From: Datnioides undecimradiatus
Lineage: Eukaryota > Chordata > Actinopteri > Lobotiformes > Datnioididae
Reading direction: 5' to 3'
NCBI GenBank assembly: GCA_008933995.1
Contig: WARS01000046.1
Location: 6,930,026 to 6,994,025, forward strand
DNA length: 64,000 bases
Every line of letters begins with the position of its first letter. Within the stretch, counting starts at the first letter, position 1. The notes beneath the pieces are model-generated. The model saw nothing but the letters and a program-made list of their open reading frames with translations, made no database searches and was not told where the DNA came from. The position numbers and the translations under genes were made by a program. Positions 36,701-47,700 of the stretch are shown in pieces.

Positions 36701-39700
36701 AGAGAAACAACAATCAGGCAAATCTTCCAGAAATGTCAGATTATTCCAAACAAAACAAAACTGTGATTGCTGGTGAGAGGTTAATGTAACACGTTGTCAC
36801 CAGGGATGAATGAGACCAGATCAAACTCAAAGTACTTTGATCTTTCTATGTTGAAAGATCAGGACATTTGTTTTCCACACTAAGGGATTTGTCACTACTC
36901 CACTGAGGTTGAGAGATGAACAAAATGGTTGGATGATTGCAGCTGCCAAGAGGTCATACCTGTGACGTTAATAGCAACTATGTCTGTGGGCACGGCCTTG
37001 GCCGTCTGCCTCATCTTCTCCTCCGGAGTGGGGAGGGGTGCAGCCTTGTTCCATATCACCTGTCCGTCAACCTCGGACCCCTCCCCTCCTTCACCCAGCG
37101 GGGTCTGGGGCCTCATGGAGAGCTGAGATTTGTCATCCTCCGCTGACGAAGCTGTGGACTAAACGAGAAAGAGAAAGAATGAACAAACAACAAAACAAAA
37201 CATAAAGCGTGAAGTGGAGCAAAGAGAGCAAATGAAAAGGGGAAAGGGGAGAAGAGACGGGGGAGAAAGGGAGAAAAAGAAAAGAAACAAGAAATGGAAA
37301 GGAGAATAACAGTGACAGGTAACTGAGATGGGAGGAGGAAGAAAGTCGAATGCAGGCACAGACAGTAAAAGGGAGCAACAGAGGTGAGAGACAGAATATG
37401 ATGACAGGCAATGAAAAGCAATTGAAAACAATGATTTAGTCATACTGGAATAGTGCACAGATAAGACAGTAAAGTGTAGAGATAGTACAAGAAAATGTGA
37501 GTGTGAGTATGTGAGAATTTAATAATCCAAAACCAGAAGTGACAGATTGTCCGATATATTGACATACACAAACAGACTTTAATATATTACACTGCTGTGA
37601 CCTTTAGAGGCTTGATGGTGCTGTAAACATGTTTCACGAGCAATCAAACAGAAATGGAAACACACACACACACACACGCGCACACACACGCGCACACACA
37701 CGCGCACACACACGTGCACACACACGTGCACACACACACAGAGAAACGTCTATCGGGGTAAACTGACAGAGCGGTTGGAGATGGCAGGATAAAAACAAGA
37801 GCGCATCAGCGAGTGGACAGAGAGAGAGAGTCACTCATGCATTAAACTGTATTCACACACTAACAGCTCTCAGTTGTGGAGTAGAATTTGCAGGGAAGCA
37901 ACAGACAACAAGGTATTACTGCAGCTTCCACGCTTGAAAGAACCATGGATGTCCACTTTTCTGAATGTTCGGGTCAATATCCATGTGGGACATGCGAAAT
38001 CCTTAATCTGAATCTGTGGCAGGGTTGTTGGCATTCAAAGCACAGTGGACACAAATAACGCCTAATTGCTCTAATTGTAAATCATTTCCAGGGGCAGACT
38101 TTCACTGCTTCATTCAAAATTTTGCCAGGCTGCATCTGGAACAGGTTGAGCCTCTCCACCATGGAAAAAACAAACAGCTTGTGGGAAATCCTCAGTCCGA
38201 TTTCACTGGTCAGAGATTGACAATTGCTGGAATAAAGTTGTCCAGAATCAAATCCATTGAGCAATCATTTCTTATGTCCACTTCTCCTGACAATCCTTTA
38301 AATGAGACTGGCCAGAAAAGATGGTCATTAATGCTTTCATACAAACCATACATGGATGGGTGGATAAATGGTGGGGGGCAATAGAAGGGGGATGCATAGA
38401 AAGGATCAGAGCAATAGTTTGGTGGAAAGCATGGCTTGTTATTTTGCATCATTGTGACTCAACCAGGAGCACTGTTTCCCCTTTTGAGGCTGCTGTCAGG
38501 CAAAGTTAGGCTCACTGGCCTCAGGACAACAGGAAGTGACGGGGAAGGGGGACAAACAGTGGAAAATAGGAAAGGGGAAGGAAGGCAGAGGGGAGGAGGA
38601 GGAGGGGATTGGTTGGGGCTGAAGAGGGGTATAGTGAGGGTGCAGAAAGTAGAAAGAGATAGCATGAGATGGGAGTCGACAGCTTAGAAAGACAACAGCA
38701 TGCAATGAAGGTCAAGGGTCGAAGCAGGCATGAAACGAGCGGCTGCCAACGAGGGTCTCTGAGGGACAAAGGAGACTGATAACAGGAGAGGAGAGGAGAG
38801 GAGAGGAGAGGAGGTATATCTGGCTGTCAAACCATTTACACTTCACTTCACCCTAATGGTCTGCCAGTAAAAAGAGAAAGAAATAATAGTTTTTGTCAGT
38901 GTTGTTCTTCCATCACTGCCTTTTTTCTTCATCTCTGCTGCTCTTTCTCTCTCTCTCTCTGTCTCTGTCTCTCTCTATGCATCAGCCTCCGATGAAATTA
39001 CAGTACAGTGACATCAGACAAAAAACAGCCCCACCAAGTGCAGAGAACATGACATGAGACATGGCTGAAAATGATCTGGTCTGGTCGTGATGTCTGTGTC
39101 AGCTTAGTGCTGCTTCTCTGTGTCCCAGTAATGATAACCACAACAAAATCTGATGTTAGCGATTAAAGCAATGCAAAGCAGTGAGGAAGAACCTGCTGGT
39201 TAATCTGTAAAGGATCTACACCTGCCATCTACCTATTTTAGGTGATAATCCTATGCATAGAAAGGCAAAAATAAAGTCACGAAGAATGACAGAAGTAATC
39301 ACTGTAAACTTGGAAAAATATGCGTTTTCGGGTAAGACCACTAGAGGGCAGACTGATGCTGTTTAATTCACAGGAGGTGAGCTGCCGCGCTGCTGAATCA
39401 GCTCAAGGTAGTGCTGCTGTGCACACTGCTGTGTACTGCAGTTTTAATGACCAGGAGTGTATTAACTGTTACGCTTGGACAATCTTTTGTGCATTTATGT
39501 TTAGAGTTTGTGCTTGTGTGTACCTTCTTGTCATTGTCATCCTCCTCCTCGTCCTGCAGGCTGCTGGTGGACTGTGTGGGGTCAGAGAAGGTGGGACCCT
39601 GAGAGTAGTACTGAGAGCTTCGGAAACCATCTTTTCTCAACTTGTCACATTCTGCGGGACAGACGGAAACAGAAAAAACATGTTACAGATGGAAAAAAAG

Positions 39701-42194
39701 TCTTGGACTGTGTCGATCTCTGTCAGTGTGTCAGTCACGTGAGTGTTGTCCCTGTTGGATGCTGCCAAGCGCGGCTCACACCTCCTCCCGCCGCCACCTG
39801 CTGTGATGGGGCTGGGATGCATGTGCGAGTGTGTATGTGTGCGTATGCATGCCAACGTGTGATAAGAAGAGACTTTATAAATGAATGTGTGTGTGTAACT
39901 AGAGATGGGGGTATCAGTTTCAGTCTGCCACACACAGATGGCAGAACTGTCCCTCTCCTCCACAACCCCCCCTTCCCTCTCTCTCAGGGGGCATTTAGCA
40001 CATCATCTCGCTATTTCTCCCTCTGCGAATATCTATCAATGCATCCTTTGTTTAGCGTTTTAACTGTTAATCATTTTCACATTTTACTACTTCTACAGCT
40101 TCAACTACACACAGTGACAGTTCTTATGTGCATTTGCTGATTCCTGTAACCTGAAGGAACTGTGTCAGAACAAACTGTACACATCTAACATTAATATGAA
40201 AACAAAAATCTAAACATGTTGCTCTTGAATATAATCAGAGCTAACAAGTATGTCTTTTTTGTCGTTGCCTGCGTATTATCCCTGATCCATGCTAATGTAA
40301 AACACCTCCCTGTTCTTTCATCTCGCATCTTCGGTATTTATTCAGTGTTTGATGCACAATCAAAATCCCTTTTGGCGAGTTGCACACGCGTTTCTGAGCA
40401 TATGCACATCAGTCCTAGCCTGGCACCTCAACGATGCTGCTTTTGATCCCTTTCATGTGCCACCTTTCTCCATAGCTAATTACAGTCGGTCTCCGTGGAG
40501 AGACACACTGGTGCATGTATAATACTGTCAGTTAATGGACCTTAATGGGGTTGGCAAAGGTAGCTACTGTAACAAGAGGCTGATGTGGCAGCGGTGTGGA
40601 AGAAGGGATTTAGAAAGCACGATGATAATGAGGATGATGACGGGGTGCGGAGCTGTTAAGATGATTGGTGTTGCGTGATTGGAGACGCTTGATAAAAATA
40701 AATAAGCCTTGATGAGCTGAGTGCTTCTTGTTGCCAGGCAGATTTGAAGGGAGGGGGCCAGTAAGTGACATGAATGAAGGTGAACACTGCGAATAAGGGA
40801 TATAATGAGGAGATAAATGATATAATAATGTGATATTTTACAAAAGCTCATGCCTATTATGTCTATTTAAGGTATTAGATAAGCACCAAACAATGCACTG
40901 TGGTGGCAGTTTAATTTAATGTGTGTGACTACACCCATTTGGAGTAACTTGTAATAAATCAGAATCATATTTTCAAGTATAATTTGAACCTGGTTATGTG
41001 TTTACCACTTTGCCCATTGACTTTTATTGGTGTTCGACCTGTTATATATGGGCGAACTGCGATAACTCATGTCTTTGGCGTCTTTGGGGCAACAGTAGCA
41101 AGTCTATCATCTGACTCCTTTAAACTAATAACTAGTAAATGTATTCACATGTAGTTACTCATTCACACATCAAGCAACAGAGCAACATTCTCACTCATTT
41201 GGAGATTAGTTTCAGGCGATAATATATATATATATAATTATTGTGAAGCATATTATGATGACAAAGCATGGTGCTAATGAGACTGTCTCTAACCTTACAA
41301 CCAATACCAATTCTAGGGGTATTGATAAAACTCATACGGGTGTTATGTAACCTCCTGGATCTACTTCGACCTGGTGGCATGTTTTCAGTAACCTACCAGT
41401 CGCCTGCAAAAGCCGCACTGCTAAACACAAGCTAAAACCCATGTGAGGCTGTGGAAGGAGCAACAGAGTGGATGCACGTTGCCATCTGATTGGTTATTGA
41501 TTATTCTGCTTTGCAGAGCAGAAAGCAGGACTCGTGTGTACCTTGCCATGCTCGAGCTGGTAGCACTGGATTTAGTGACTGGTAACACGTGCATGAGAGC
41601 AGGGGGTTTGTGCTCCTCATATAACCACAAAATTAAAGTTATTACTATTTTAAGTGCAAATTGTACAGATGAAATTGCTACAAAGATTGTTGTATTGTTG
41701 TATTTGAACATAACGTTAAAAAACTGATAAATAGGAATACACTTAAAGTTTTTTGTTGAGACTAGGCTCTGGCTTGATCTGTAACATCCACTCTGGAGGA
41801 CTTAAAGAACCAAGACACACATCATGACTCAAGCAGACAGAACAGGTGCTCTCAGTGGACACCTGTTGGCTTTCAGTAAAGACCCCCGGGGCTGGGTGGT
41901 GATGACAAGACGATAGCACAGTGACAGGATGAAGGGGTTGGTTGAATTTAAGCAACCTCCCAGGTGGTGTTTGCGAACCTAGCAGCATCAATATTGCAAG
42001 AAGTAAAACAGAACAGGGGTGAGACAATGGGCTTGTCAAAGAAAACCTACAGTGTGTGTGTGACTAATGGTTTACACACCACAAGCATTATGTTACAACC
42101 AGCCTCACCCCATTTATCTCTCACTATCAGTCTCCTTCTTATCTGCTGGCACACTACAAGCAACAAGCCCTTACTGTAACACATCCGCCCACGT

Positions 42195-42268
<74 letters not shown>

Positions 42269-45200
42269 ACACAACACTACGCCTTTACTCACACCTGCCA
42301 CCTCAAACTGTTATCTGAAAAATGGGTGGAAAACACAACTTTCCCAGGAACCTTTAGCAGAACAGGTGGCAGCATTTACTGGTTTTCCCACTTCCAGTTC
42401 TGGGAATGTTGTGAGAATATTAAGCAGTTGTCACTCTGTTGTGTCTTCACTCCCTGGGTTTGTTTGTTTTGACAACAAGGCTGGACAAACAGGAAGAAGG
42501 GGATCTCACACTGTTGGAAGATCAACTTTGGACTCAACACAAATTACAGGTTTGGACGAGTTTATAATGCTTTAGACAAAAACAGCTGATGTCACGAGGA
42601 AGTGTGACGACGTCCAGCAACACTCCCACTAGTGAGAGTTCAGTGTATATGTTTAAGTTGATTTGGCTGATGTGTGGATGTAAATGATGGATTGGATGCA
42701 GATGTTTCCGAGAGATTTTGGCATTTAAACTATAATTCCACTAACACTTTTAAATTAGAGAAACCATTTTTGATTTTCTTGTTTCATGCTCATTTTGAAA
42801 AAGATGATATAATAGGAATTTGTTACCCATTGGCCAAATACTGCATACTAACATGGGACTGTTGTTTTAGCTACAAGATCTAATCAAAATCCTTAGAACA
42901 TATGTTCTAAGGATGTGTGAAGGTTATTTTACAAACTATGGCTGATTCTCAAAGTGTGGACAGCTGTGGAGGATGGCTTTTTATCTTTTTTAAATGTTGA
43001 ACCTGATGCAGTGAAAACACACAGCAATCACCTTCACATGACTCCAGATTTTGTTTGTGATTGTGTTGGATCCTGTCAAACTCTCGGAAATGGTCACATT
43101 CAAACGCTTCTTACCTCGCAGGGCGGTCTTGAGGTTGACTTTGGCCTGACGGTGGAGGTCTTCTACGCAGGGCGGCCTGCTGCCCGGCAGGAAGACATTC
43201 TCCTGCTGGTGCCACGGAGCTGTGTAATGAACCGTCCACTTGCTCTCCTCATCCAGATTAGACACGGCTATGGAGACACACAGATCAGATAGAGTTTAGT
43301 TCATCTTCACACACGTCTAATTTTATTGACCATTTGGATCTCCTGATGGATTTAACTATATCTAACTACACCATCTAAGTTGACTTAGATGACTTAGATC
43401 AGTAAATTGTGGACTAGAACGTGTACCACAAATGCAATACTGGCTGCTGGAAGGATTTGTTTTTATGTGGTGGATAAAAGGAAGGGGAAGGTAGTGATTT
43501 GCATCGAGGTGTCAGACTCCACACTACAAAAACGACACGTATCTGAGATATCACACAGTGGGCCACACAAGTCGGGGGGGGGGCTGACCAGATGCTATCC
43601 AGCTCAGAAATCAAACCTTATTAAACACAACTTGCTTTAGAGAATTCTGTGTACAAACACAATAAGGCTAAAAAATGCTCTTCACAGCAGCACCTAGCAT
43701 CAAGCTCCTTCTCAAGACCATTTAAAAACAGAAAGACATACAAAGCTGGCAAATACCTCCAATCATTCTTAAGAAGAAAGAGAAAACAACTACTTTTCTT
43801 TGTTTCTTTGAGTTTTTTGTAATTTTCTGGAGCACACCAATCAGGTTAGAAGTATTAACCCTTCAGTGTTTTTCTCACAGCTGTTGGAGAATAATCCAGG
43901 AAATGAAGCGTGTTCCTGCATTGCATTTGTACAAGTGTCAGCAAAATGACTGAGATGTAAATATCAATATCAACAAACACACACACTCTTTGCCAAAGTT
44001 AGGGCTTACCAAGTGAGCGTATCCAAGCCAAAGTTGGCGACCGTGGATGAAGGACTATCTCCATTACACAGCTAAGACCCCTATCTGTTTGCCCCTGTCC
44101 GCACCATCACAACATGTCCATCTGACTGGGTCTGTGTGGGAGATGACTAGATGAACCAGGAGGAAGGGGACCGGTCAAGAAAGGGGCTGGGAGTGTGTGG
44201 ACTGTTTTTCTTGAACTGCTTCACAGGTGCTAATGAGCCAAAGTAGGATGCATAGTGAATGCGTGTGTGTCGGGGGAGGGCAGAAGGCCTCCGTGGTAGA
44301 AGGGCGGGGTTCTATGACTATGACTGCAAATTGGTTGCTGGAGAAAGTGTGAGACAGTTTGTAACTGCTTTGATATACAGATGACCTCTGATAGCCATCA
44401 CCACCGAAAAGCTCTTCAGACTAGTCCAACTTTGCTTATATGTCACCATTAGAGGTCCACTAATGAGTACACTAAAGCTGGACATGTAATGGATGGATTC
44501 ATGAGGATGTGCATTGTATCAAGTCCTGCTGCTGCTGCTGCTGCTGCTGACTAATGGCACCTAAACGTCTGTACCTTCAGCTCATTGAGGAACGGGCAGC
44601 CATTAACTACTTCTCAAGCTAAGCAGAGGGGCCTTTGTGTTTATTCATGTCTCCAAACACACTGTCACCAAACGCTCACCTACAAATCTCCACATCTGGA
44701 GATTGATCAGTCACTGAGCCATAATCAGTCACGTAAGAGTACAAATACCACACATAGACAGCAAACCTGGACCCAGCTGTGCTTGTTTGCTTTAAGGTTT
44801 AACTACGAGTGACGTGTAACACTGGGGCTGCTGCAGACATACAAGCAACAGACACTCATTTGACTGTGAGTCTCACCTGAATCACCCCCTGATAATCATA
44901 TCTGTCTGGCACACCAATCAATTCAAACAAATACTTGAAAGTACTTACAAATGTGACATGAGGCAAAGTCAGACAGCCAGACGACACCCACAGGAACAGG
45001 TCTATAATATATGAGGGTGTGTAATGGGTGCCAGCTGCTTAGCAGTGTGTAAAAGGTGTGTCACTGTGATTGTCTACCCGTGCTGTTGGCACATGCTGTC
45101 TACACTGGTCAGAACAATCAATCAAACACAGCACGAGGCAAAACTCCACGGACCACAAGCCCAGACCTGAGAGTTACATGAGGCTGAAACACACACACAC

Positions 45201-47181
45201 ACACACACAGACTGCTCAGTACGGATTGAAATGTAAGGATTAGAAAAGCAGGGTGGTAGTTCGTTTGAAACTTGCGATGCTACCCAATCCAAAATAACTG
45301 TGATAACATATCTATGAACAAGTAAGCGACGCCCCAGCTGTGTACGAACACATCCTCAAATCGGGTTTCCCTGCTGAATAAGGGTTTAGATACTTCATTC
45401 CTAATGAAACACACTCAGCACAGGTAGCCCTCCCCCACCCCATTCTGACCAAGGGGTTTGAATAGACCTTGGCCAGGCTATAGGAGACCAAGGACATGGG
45501 GACCATGGACACAAAGCCTGTATTGTCCCTCTGCATCAGTCTCCACATCAGGTCTTTCATTGCCACAATACCCCTGAGCTCCTCAACACACAGACACACA
45601 GTCTCACACACACCGGACTGTGGCGCGAAAGTCTTTCAGAAGTCTACTAATCCCTCTGTCCATTGACATCCCAGCCCTCCCTGCACACATTAACAAACAG
45701 ACTGAGAGCGAACAGGCTGCTGAAAAAAAAACCAAATGACACAAACACACATCAGAGCTAAACACTGCGTACAGTGGTCACCTGAAGGCATATGCATGCA
45801 CACAAGCATACACATTACAGTTACCAGCTGTTATGATCAATACCAGTGATCAAATTGTATTGACACTATCTATATGTAAATCCTGAACTGGGTCCCAGTT
45901 CACTTGATGATCCACCAGCCAATACAGCATTGACTGTCATGCATTACACAACTTACTGTGTTTTGTAAGGGTCAGCAGCGGCTTTAGTCAGGTCAATGTT
46001 TGCAATGGAACATACAGTAAAGTCGTTACAAAGTGCTAAAACTGCAAAATCATCACAGTTAATAGTTGTTTCTCTTGAAAGTTTCTACTCTTAATGTAAA
46101 TATAGCCAAATGTTCAGTCATATAACAGTCATATTTTTAATAGTAGCTTTGATCTTTGTCTTCTTCCTGTGTCTGAAAAGTTTGTGCACTCCTGATATTA
46201 TGACAAAGTGGAGCATGTGAGCCCTGCTCTGTGCAAAGGTCGCTACCCGGTGGACTGAAAGGGGCTCAGCTCAGGAGCAAAGTGCAGGCATGTGCAAGAT
46301 GGCAAGTTAAGATGTGAGAGGTACGAAAATGCTGAGCTACTGATTAACAATATCACCTCAGCCTTGACTGCAGCACATACACACACGCTATAAATACACC
46401 TCAGATTAGAGCCAACACAAGCAGCTTGCCCCACATGAACCAGGTCTTTGTTAAACATCCTCACGTGCCTAATGCGCCGCCACTGATAAAACAATAGCTC
46501 CGGATGATTAAATAACCCACCTCACCATAACCTGCTGTGCATACACACGCACCTAGTAATGGTCTCTTTTGATGTTAAGCTCAAATCAGATGAAACATTC
46601 AGAATGAAAAAAACATTTAAACAACTCTTAAATTGCTCTAAGAAGAAGGAAAAAAGTCAAACTATTTCTAACACAGAAGCTGTGGATTTAAGTGCTCCCA
46701 GCTGCCACTTTACAAACACTGTTGGGTCATTTAGAGCTAATAGTTGTCACCTCTGTGAAGTCTTGGCCCTGTGGTTACCTGGTAACAGGGTGCAACAGCG
46801 GGTTCAGCAGAGGCAGCGGTAGAAGCATTGTGCCCACAGGAGACCATTAGTTTAATAAAATGAAATGTATCATCATTAAAGCTGGCGTGTGTCCTCTTAT
46901 AATACAGAACAGCTTTGATGAACCAACTTAAAATGGTTAGCTGAAACAAATGGGAAGCCGCAGGAAACTCACACCCTTGCATGTAAAGACAATTTATTTC
47001 AAAACGGTGCAAAACAATTATTAATTAACTAGAAAAATGAATAGCATCGTTCTTGTTTTTATGTTAAGTCAAAACTACTCTTATGACACATTAGTGACCA
47101 ATACAGAGAGGAGAAACATATCTTACCCTTCCTTTTGAAGTACTTAATCACAGATTTTAACGAGGTCCCGATGAACACCAT
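24041..47181 (-). CDS. nhsl1: NHS-like protein 1 (Nance-Horan syndrome-like 1), 8 coding exons
   Basis: NHSL1 is a cytoplasmic, leading-edge scaffold that binds the Scar/WAVE complex through Abi SH3 domains and tunes Arp2/3-driven lamellipodia and cell migration; the zebrafish relative nhsl1b acts in facial motor neuron migration. Exons in transcript order: 47181-47127, 43267-43115, 39651-39524, 37158-36960, 34347-34216, 32288-28977, 27936-27804, 24716-24041. Every junction is gt/ag and phases close on 1,595 residues (human about 1,610). Diagnostic blocks: VSNLDEESKWTVHYTAPWHQ (about 20-39), ECDKL..DGFRSSQYYSQGPTF, LPTPEEKMRQ, FDRQASIRRSLI followed by a KKVKRRKT basic patch, RDSSCQTEEV..PPSMRRIRAQ (about 260-290), Pro-rich SH3/EVH1-type ligands (about 910-1040), and the RTTEDLFAAIHRSKRKVLGR C-terminal block. 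This form starts with the short MVFI-type exon as in human NHSL1, so it lacks the WAVE-homology first exon known from NHS. Introns hold no recognised gene. Confidence 0.95.
24717..27803. other. nhsl1 intron before the last exon
   Basis: About 3.1 kb with no exon-like segment that I can support; the frame at 25224-25568 on the + strand lacks family resemblance and splice context. The right part (27460-27690) is strongly purine-biased on the + strand. Confidence 0.5.
27460..27690. repeat. Purine-rich tract on the + strand
   Basis: G/A-rich runs (gaggaggaggagaagatgagg-type text) dominate about 230 bases inside the nhsl1 intron. It is imperfect and not a simple tandem repeat. Confidence 0.6.
27804..27936 (-). 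CDS. nhsl1: nhsl1 penultimate coding exon
   Basis: A 133-base exon reading GEVFDSSTAESS...TPSRARTTEDLFAAIHR across its edges. The TPSR..RTTEDLFAAIHR block is a hallmark of the NHS family and ends exactly at the donor. It opens with two bases that complete the Gly codon left by the large exon. Confidence 0.93.
28977..32288 (-). CDS. nhsl1: nhsl1 large central exon (about 1,104 codons)
   Basis: A single exon of about 3.3 kb, as in other NHS-family genes, coding for a largely disordered Ser/Pro-rich region. Near its start is RDSSCQTEEVKIVPPSMRR. In the middle are ACVVSPHAAYSTSLIPNATL, SLSRSISLRKAKKPPLPPAR (a PxxP SH3 ligand), HVTPAQSETSSLRSDYADSW and SSGYSSQSNTPTAGTPVP. The Pro-rich stretch (about 30210-29850) has PPPFPPPLPP and EFPPPPSP, the latter an FPPPP-type EVH1 (Ena/VASP) ligand at the same place as in human. 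The last third is acidic and Glu-rich and ends KEDDTG at the donor. The acceptor is a tandem NAGNAG. Confidence 0.95.
32289..34215. other. nhsl1 intron
   Basis: No gene. It contains a long pyrimidine tract serving the acceptor of the large exon, short CA runs near 32818-32832 and a (CTG)n-like run near 33069-33083. Confidence 0.5.
34216..34347 (-). CDS. nhsl1: nhsl1 coding exon 5
   Basis: A 132-base exon coding AVFDRQASIRRSLINTDTVS, RRPKKVKRRKT and ISGLPDNINQEL. The FDRQAS(I/L)RRSLI..TD and RRPKKVKRRKTI blocks are among the most conserved parts of the NHS family; the basic run is a possible nuclear-localisation or membrane-binding patch. The acceptor (ggctaccag) and donor (ctag/gtatgg) both fit the required phase. 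Confidence 0.93.
   Translation of the reverse strand, partial: GQCLTDRRASGAPSLTLTPCPAGPRRSNAERLYQGCLTTSTRS
34348..36959. other. nhsl1 intron
   Basis: No gene seen. Simple CA/TG runs lie near 35330-35353 and 35565-35583; the rest is unremarkable AT-rich intron. Confidence 0.5.
36960..37158 (-). CDS. nhsl1: nhsl1 coding exon 4
   Basis: A 199-base exon reading STASSAEDDKSQLSMRPQTP, then VDGQVIWNKAAPLPTPEEKM and RQTAKAVPTDIVAINVTG. The LPTPEEKMRQ..A..VPTD(I/V)VAINVTG block is diagnostic for the family. Two acceptors compete here: cgtttag at 37158/37159 and ccacag seven bases further in. Only the first keeps the frame after the preceding exon, which ends on a codon boundary; the second would reach a stop within the exon. 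Confidence 0.9.
37669..37740. repeat. 12-bp minisatellite, six units of CACACACACGCG type
   Basis: Three units of CACACACACGCG are followed by two of CACACACACGTG and one of pure CA. This alternating purine/pyrimidine DNA with embedded CG steps is a classic Z-DNA-prone type. Further CA units precede it from 37661. Confidence 0.95.
38785..38814. repeat. (GGAGA)n pentanucleotide repeat
   Basis: Five GGAGA units followed by GGAGG, in an nhsl1 intron. Confidence 0.9.
39524..39651 (-). CDS. nhsl1: nhsl1 coding exon 3
   Basis: A 128-base exon that completes the Glu of LRE and reads CDKLRKDGFRSSQYYSQGPT, then FSDPTQSTSSLQDEEEDDNDKK. The RSSQYYSQGPTF block is invariant in NHS proteins. It ends on a codon boundary at AAG/gtacac. 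The acidic tail is shorter than in human NHSL1, where the next, Ser-rich part is longer. Confidence 0.93.
42199..42266. repeat. (CA)34 microsatellite
   Basis: Thirty-four uninterrupted AC units, the longest perfect dinucleotide run in the window, in an nhsl1 intron. It should be highly variable in length between individuals. Confidence 0.97.
42889..42914. repeat. 26-bp perfect palindrome
   Basis: Two 13-base arms with no spacer; the core is AGAACATATGTTCT. It lies in the nhsl1 intron about 200 bases from exon 2. It resembles a steroid-receptor inverted repeat but has a 2-base instead of a 3-base spacer. Confidence 0.9.
43115..43267 (-). CDS. nhsl1: nhsl1 coding exon 2
   Basis: A 153-base exon reading AVSNLDEESKWTVHYTAPWH, then QQENVFLPGSRPPCVEDLHR and QAKVNLKTALR. 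This is the most conserved block of the family and the common exon into which the alternative first exons splice. It opens with two bases (CC) that need a first exon ending in one base. Confidence 0.96.
43268..47126. other. nhsl1 first intron of the MVFI transcript
   Basis: No supported exon. Repeats include (CTG)8 at 44526-44549 and a CA run near 45189-45209. The - strand frame 45312-45611 lacks splice sites that would join the nhsl1 frame convincingly. Confidence 0.5.
44526..44549. repeat. (CTG)8 trinucleotide repeat
   Basis: Eight CTG units on the + strand (CAG on the nhsl1 sense strand) inside an intron. Confidence 0.95.
47127..47181 (-). CDS. nhsl1: nhsl1 proximal first coding exon
   Basis: Codes MVFIGTSLKSVIKYFKRK and one base of the next codon. 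It matches the human NHSL1 start pattern MVVFI...KSLIKLFKKK, a short amphipathic, basic N-terminus. The donor (aagg/gtaaga) leaves phase 1, exactly what exon 2 requires. The ATG is the only start in the exon that reads into the gene. Confidence 0.88.
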
Positions 47182-47700
47182 TATTCCAGTTGAGTTTATG
47201 TCTCTTTATTTAAAAAAAACAAAAGTGCCCCCATAAAGGCACAAAAGCTCCACAAATCCAGGAAATATGAGAGCGAGAGAGGAGACGGGATGAAGGAGTG
47301 CTGGCGTCCGTTTTCCACTCACATTCTCACTACACGACAGCTTGGCACAGAGTGTGAGCGTCTAATATGCTGACAATGAGTCTCTACCCCTATCTCTCTC
47401 TCTAAACACACACACACACACACACACGGTCCACCAGTCCTCCCTCACCACCTCCACCACTCCTCCCTCAGGCAGTCCAGTCCTCGGAGACACACATACG
47501 CACATACACACACAGCAGGAGGGGTGTAGGACCGGCCCCTCTGCTCCTCTGTGCTTTGGTTACCAAGGAGTTCTGGCTGCCTCTCGCTTTATTTCTCATC
47601 ATCAGTCATTCTCTCGCGCTGTCTTTCGCTCCACACACTCTCTTTCTTCTGCCCTCTGCGGGACTTAGGATATAGCCGAAAGTTAAACCTGCTTTATTAG
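47182..47700 (-). promoter_or_regulatory. Probable promoter and 5' leader of the MVFI nhsl1 transcript
   Basis: This is the sequence directly upstream (higher coordinates) of the proximal first exon. It is somewhat richer in GC and CpG than the neighbouring introns and contains a short CA run (47406-47427). No TATA box or start site can be read with certainty. Confidence 0.3.

Larger units (their letters stand above)
37159..39523. other. nhsl1 intron with simple repeats
   Basis: No gene. It contains a purine-rich + strand tract (37165-37400), a 12-base CA/CG minisatellite (37669-37740), a GGAGA pentamer repeat (38785-38814) and a TC-rich run (38941-38976). Confidence 0.55.

Noticed and set aside
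37661..37740. A CRISPR-like array
   Set aside because: The units are direct 12-mers with no spacers, in a vertebrate intron; it is a minisatellite.
42889..42914. A glucocorticoid or androgen response element
   Set aside because: The half-sites are separated by two bases instead of the required three.
45312..45611. A 99-codon - strand frame in the nhsl1 first intron, considered as an extra first exon
   Set aside because: No donor in a phase that would enter exon 2, and its Cys/Met-rich text looks random.
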